NCBI GenBank assembly: GCA_937883755.1 | Contig: CAKZYA010000002.1 | Location: 62,001 to 126,000 of the forward strand | Direction of reading: 5' to 3' | Source of the DNA: an uncultured Flammeovirgaceae bacterium | GTDB taxonomy: Bacteria; Bacteroidota; Bacteroidia; Cytophagales; Cyclobacteriaceae | Length of the DNA stretch: 64,000 bases | Shown: positions 62,248 through 64,000 of the stretch, piece by piece | Numbering within the stretch: position 1 is the first letter of the stretch | Layout: every line of letters begins with the position of its first letter | Program-made: the position numbers and the translations under genes | Notes under the pieces: model-generated | Seen by the model: only the letters and a program-made list of their open reading frames with translations | Database searches by the model: none | Told to the model about the DNA's origin: nothing

Positions 62248-62480
62248 TCTTTTACCTTCTCATCATCCACCGCCACCTGCGCCCCAGCAGCGATAGCAGC
62301 CGCTCCAGCAGCTACATAGCCAGCAGCGACAATACCTAACGGCGGTGCAGCTAAAGCTCCAGCAACCGCTACTACTATCAGTGACCACTTCCGAAGTTTC
62401 TTCCAGAACGGCGGGGTCGGAGCTTTCATGCGCTCTACGACGTTCATTTCATTTGCGGATTGCCGCCCAGCTTTTTTCAT
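62244..62480 (-). CDS. Small membrane protein, holin-like
   Basis: A 78-residue protein. A charged N-terminal 30 residues are followed by one long Ala/Gly-rich hydrophobic region (about 33-70), capable of one or two membrane passes, and an acidic Lys/Glu end. Size, topology and position directly before the M15 gene (four-base overlap) are those of a holin. The sequence itself shows no named holin family. The cupin gene ends one base before its start codon. Confidence 0.55.
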   Translation of the reverse strand: MKKAGRQSANEMNVVERMKAPTPPFWKKLRKWSLIVVAVAGALAAPPLGIVAAGYVAAGAAAIAAGAQVAVDDEKVKE

Positions 62481-62481
62481 A

Positions 62482-62934
62482 TCATTCTGATTTTGGTGTT
62501 GTCAATGGTGGGGCAAACATCACGGTCATGTGTACATCGGTTTCTCCGATACCTCCGTGCGGCTCATTGGGTCTCATGGTTACAATATCCCCCGGGTGTA
62601 GTAGCATTTTTGTGCTACCTGTTCGCCAGTGTAAAACCCCTTGAAAGATTCGTATACGCTCAATCTGGTAGTGCTGATGATCGTCTAGCTCGTGCCCTGC
62701 TTTCACATATACATCAAAAATATCTTTGCTGTCATTATGTTCTATGAGCGTACACTTCCACCCCTTCGCCGGATCAATGTAGATCGTATCCCCAACATTC
62801 ATAGGAACATAGTCTACTTGCCCGGCTTGATACAAATCACTAGCTCTAGCCAAAATCTCACTTTGCTTTTGCTGTAACCGTTTTCTTGTCGCCAGCAGCT
62901 CATTTAAGAGGTTTTGTGTTGCTGCTCCTTCCAT
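62482..62934 (-). CDS. Cupin protein with N-terminal coiled coil
   Basis: A 150-residue protein. Residues 7-35 (LLNELLATRKRLQQKQSEIL) form an amphipathic coiled coil. A cupin barrel follows with a textbook first motif: Gly80-x5-His86-x-His88-x3-Glu92-x6-Gly99. The second motif has Pro-Gly-Asp and His126. The HxH/E/H residues could bind a metal. Cupins are enzymes or binding proteins of many kinds. Here the gene is between a membrane/coiled-coil gene (31-base overlap) and the holin-like gene, so it is part of the element rather than a stray host gene. Its role in a lysis-like cassette is unknown. Confidence 0.75.
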   Translation of the reverse strand: MEGAATQNLLNELLATRKRLQQKQSEILARASDLYQAGQVDYVPMNVGDTIYIDPAKGWKCTLIEHNDSKDIFDVYVKAGHELDDHQHYQIERIRIFQGVLHWRTGSTKMLLHPGDIVTMRPNEPHGGIGETDVHMTVMFAPPLTTPKSE

Positions 62935-63245
62935 AGATTGGTTGTTATCTCTAAGGTGTTGATCGCGCTGATTAAGTCTTTCGTCTGATCCACCATCATT
63001 TGATTCATTTGCGCATTCAGCGTCTTAATTTCTTCCTCATACTTCTCGCAGCGAGACTCCAGCTTAACGACTTGCCTTTTAGCCATTTTCTCACTGTTAC
63101 GATACAAAAGGGCTACTGCTCCTGCCAGTATCACTGAGAGTATAGAGAATAATCCTACGACTCCATAGTCCGTAGAAATTTCACTCACCTGTCTCGCTTG
63201 ATCGAGCTGGAACAGTATAAAAAACCAAACAATAAGCAATATCAC
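62904..63245 (-). CDS. Membrane protein with coiled coil
   Basis: A 113-residue protein with two N-terminal hydrophobic segments (about 1-14 and 28-48) and a C-terminal coiled coil rich in Lys, Glu and Gln. It starts with GTG at 63245; no ATG is in frame. It overlaps the cupin gene by 31 bases, so the two are probably coupled and the coiled coils might interact. A spanin-like or holin-like accessory is possible; no family is recognised. Confidence 0.55.
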   Translation of the reverse strand: MILLIVWFFILFQLDQARQVSEISTDYGVVGLFSILSVILAGAVALLYRNSEKMAKRQVVKLESRCEKYEEEIKTLNAQMNQMMVDQTKDLISAINTLEITTNLWKEQQHKTS

Positions 63246-63294
63246 TACGTCTACTTTTACTATCTTTACTCTATGCGCCGCCCAGCGACGTCCA

Positions 63295-64000
63295 CTACGG
63301 TGTCTCCAAATGCACCTCTAACGCATTGATGAATTTTCCCCAGCTTGGATCGGAAGTCTGATCAATGGATATATCAATATCATTATCCGCCCCGACTACG
63401 ACGTCCACTACCAGCGCATTCACATTGTCTTCTGCATTATGATTGACGGTTACCCCTTCTACAATCACCGTACAGTTAATAGCGCTTCCTCTATCGTCAG
63501 CAATCACGAGCTTCACCCGGACGTTATCACCATCGTTTAGCGGGGTTCCTGTAACATTTCTCACAGTCAATTCTAATGGCCCGGTAATCGGATCATTCCT
63601 TCGCCAGAACGAGCGGTTCACATCTGCCGGACTTATGTCTCCTGCGACATTAACCCCAAAGTTATCGTAGTAGCCATTGATGATATGAGTGTTTTCTTTC
63701 AGTAGCTCCATGCCAGACCCTTGAATATCACCCGAAGCCCATTCAGCAGAACCGTCAGAAAGGTTTACAAAGTCCGCGAAACCAGCATCGCCCACCGTTC
63801 GGCCGAAGTTTGCCCCGAAGGCTTTGGCGTAACTACCCCCTCCTCCTTCAGCTACATCTTGGATGTTGATAGTAAAAGTTTGCACCGCATCGGGTGCCTC
63901 GGTATTGGAAGCAGTCACTTGTACTTCTAGGGTGACATCGTCTACTTCAAAATCTTTCGCGTTCACCAGATGAAGCTCATTGCTATTTACCAGCGTAAAG
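63295..64000 (-). CDS. Surface/fibre protein with cadherin-like and malectin-like parts (N-terminus beyond window)
   Basis: The last 235 codons of an open frame that continues past the right edge. The first visible part resembles a cadherin-like repeat (NAKDFEVDDVTLEVQVTASN, then FTINIQDV), followed by a Gly-rich hinge and a C-terminal domain of about 160 residues with malectin/carbohydrate-binding character (RFINALEVHL-like end, NGYYDNFGVNV). Adhesins and phage tail fibres use such combinations. It lies 49 bases from the membrane protein gene on the same strand and could be the receptor-binding part of the element. Its beginning is unknown. Confidence 0.6.
   Translation of the reverse strand, partial: FTLVNSNELHLVNAKDFEVDDVTLEVQVTASNTEAPDAVQTFTINIQDVAEGGGGSYAKAFGANFGRTVGDAGFADFVNLSDGSAEWASGDIQGSGMELLKENTHIINGYYDNFGVNVAGDISPADVNRSFWRRNDPITGPLELTVRNVTGTPLNDGDNVRVKLVIADDRGSAINCTVIVEGVTVNHNAEDNVNALVVDVVVGADNDIDISIDQTSDPSWGKFINALEVHLETP

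Overview
The window looks like chromosome from a Bacteroidota bacterium, probably a marine member of the order Cytophagales. The evidence is a PorP/SprF-type barrel, a PorE-like OmpA protein, a small protein ending in a type IX sorting-like domain, a CarboxypepD_reg/TonB receptor paired with a DUF4249 lipoprotein, lipoproteins with Bacteroidota-style signals, very little Shine-Dalgarno signal, and several promoters of the Bacteroidota type (TAnnTTTG, once with TTG 21 bp upstream). No rRNA, tRNA, CRISPR array or complete insertion sequence was recognised.

Layout. 1-8.9 kb holds envelope or secreted catabolic enzymes: an M1 aminopeptidase (cut by the left edge), a CE15-like glucuronoyl esterase, a PhoD phosphatase, a sulfatase, a Tat-exported class V aminotransferase and a D-threonine-aldolase/D-serine-dehydratase-type PLP enzyme. 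9.0-10.8 kb is a LytS/LytTR two-component pair. 10.9-19.5 kb is housekeeping (biotin carrier, pyrH, frr, nadD, a giant TPR protein, holA, a DUF819 permease). 19.7-21.2 kb is an SprF barrel fused to a SPOR domain. 21.3-28.2 kb is an LPS/glycan cluster (LpxL-like acyltransferase, five glycosyltransferases, an FkbM methyltransferase). 28.2-30.5 kb is an AT-rich accessory patch with a XRE regulator, a palindromic operator candidate and an orphan lipoprotein carrying its own promoter and terminator. 30.7-41.8 kb has the PorE-like protein, ahcY, DoxX plus a Tat-exported Gfo/Idh enzyme, birA, rsfS-ftsH and lpxH. 41.9-47.0 kb is a type I-like ABC/HlyD/TolC export operon whose ATPase has lost its Walker B, signature and switch residues. 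47.2-59.7 kb has an FKBP isomerase, a TonB/DUF4249 pair, recQ, a PutP-like symporter, a serine hydrolase with TPRs, a flavin-type oxidase fold and an OmpR-type two-component pair.

From 59.9 kb to the right edge lies what looks like the left end of an integrated element. A CTnDOT-like tyrosine recombinase without the first catalytic Arg converges on a tightly packed minus-strand cassette: a cadherin/malectin-like surface or fibre protein, a membrane/coiled-coil protein, a cupin, a holin-like protein and an M15 peptidase.

The observations most worth following are the ATPase-degenerate exporter, the cupin inside a lysis-like cassette, the SprF-SPOR fusion, a GC-rich 57-bp palindromic insertion with an apparent empty site elsewhere in the window, and a recurring TAnnTTTG-N5-ATG arrangement that predicts leaderless mRNAs.
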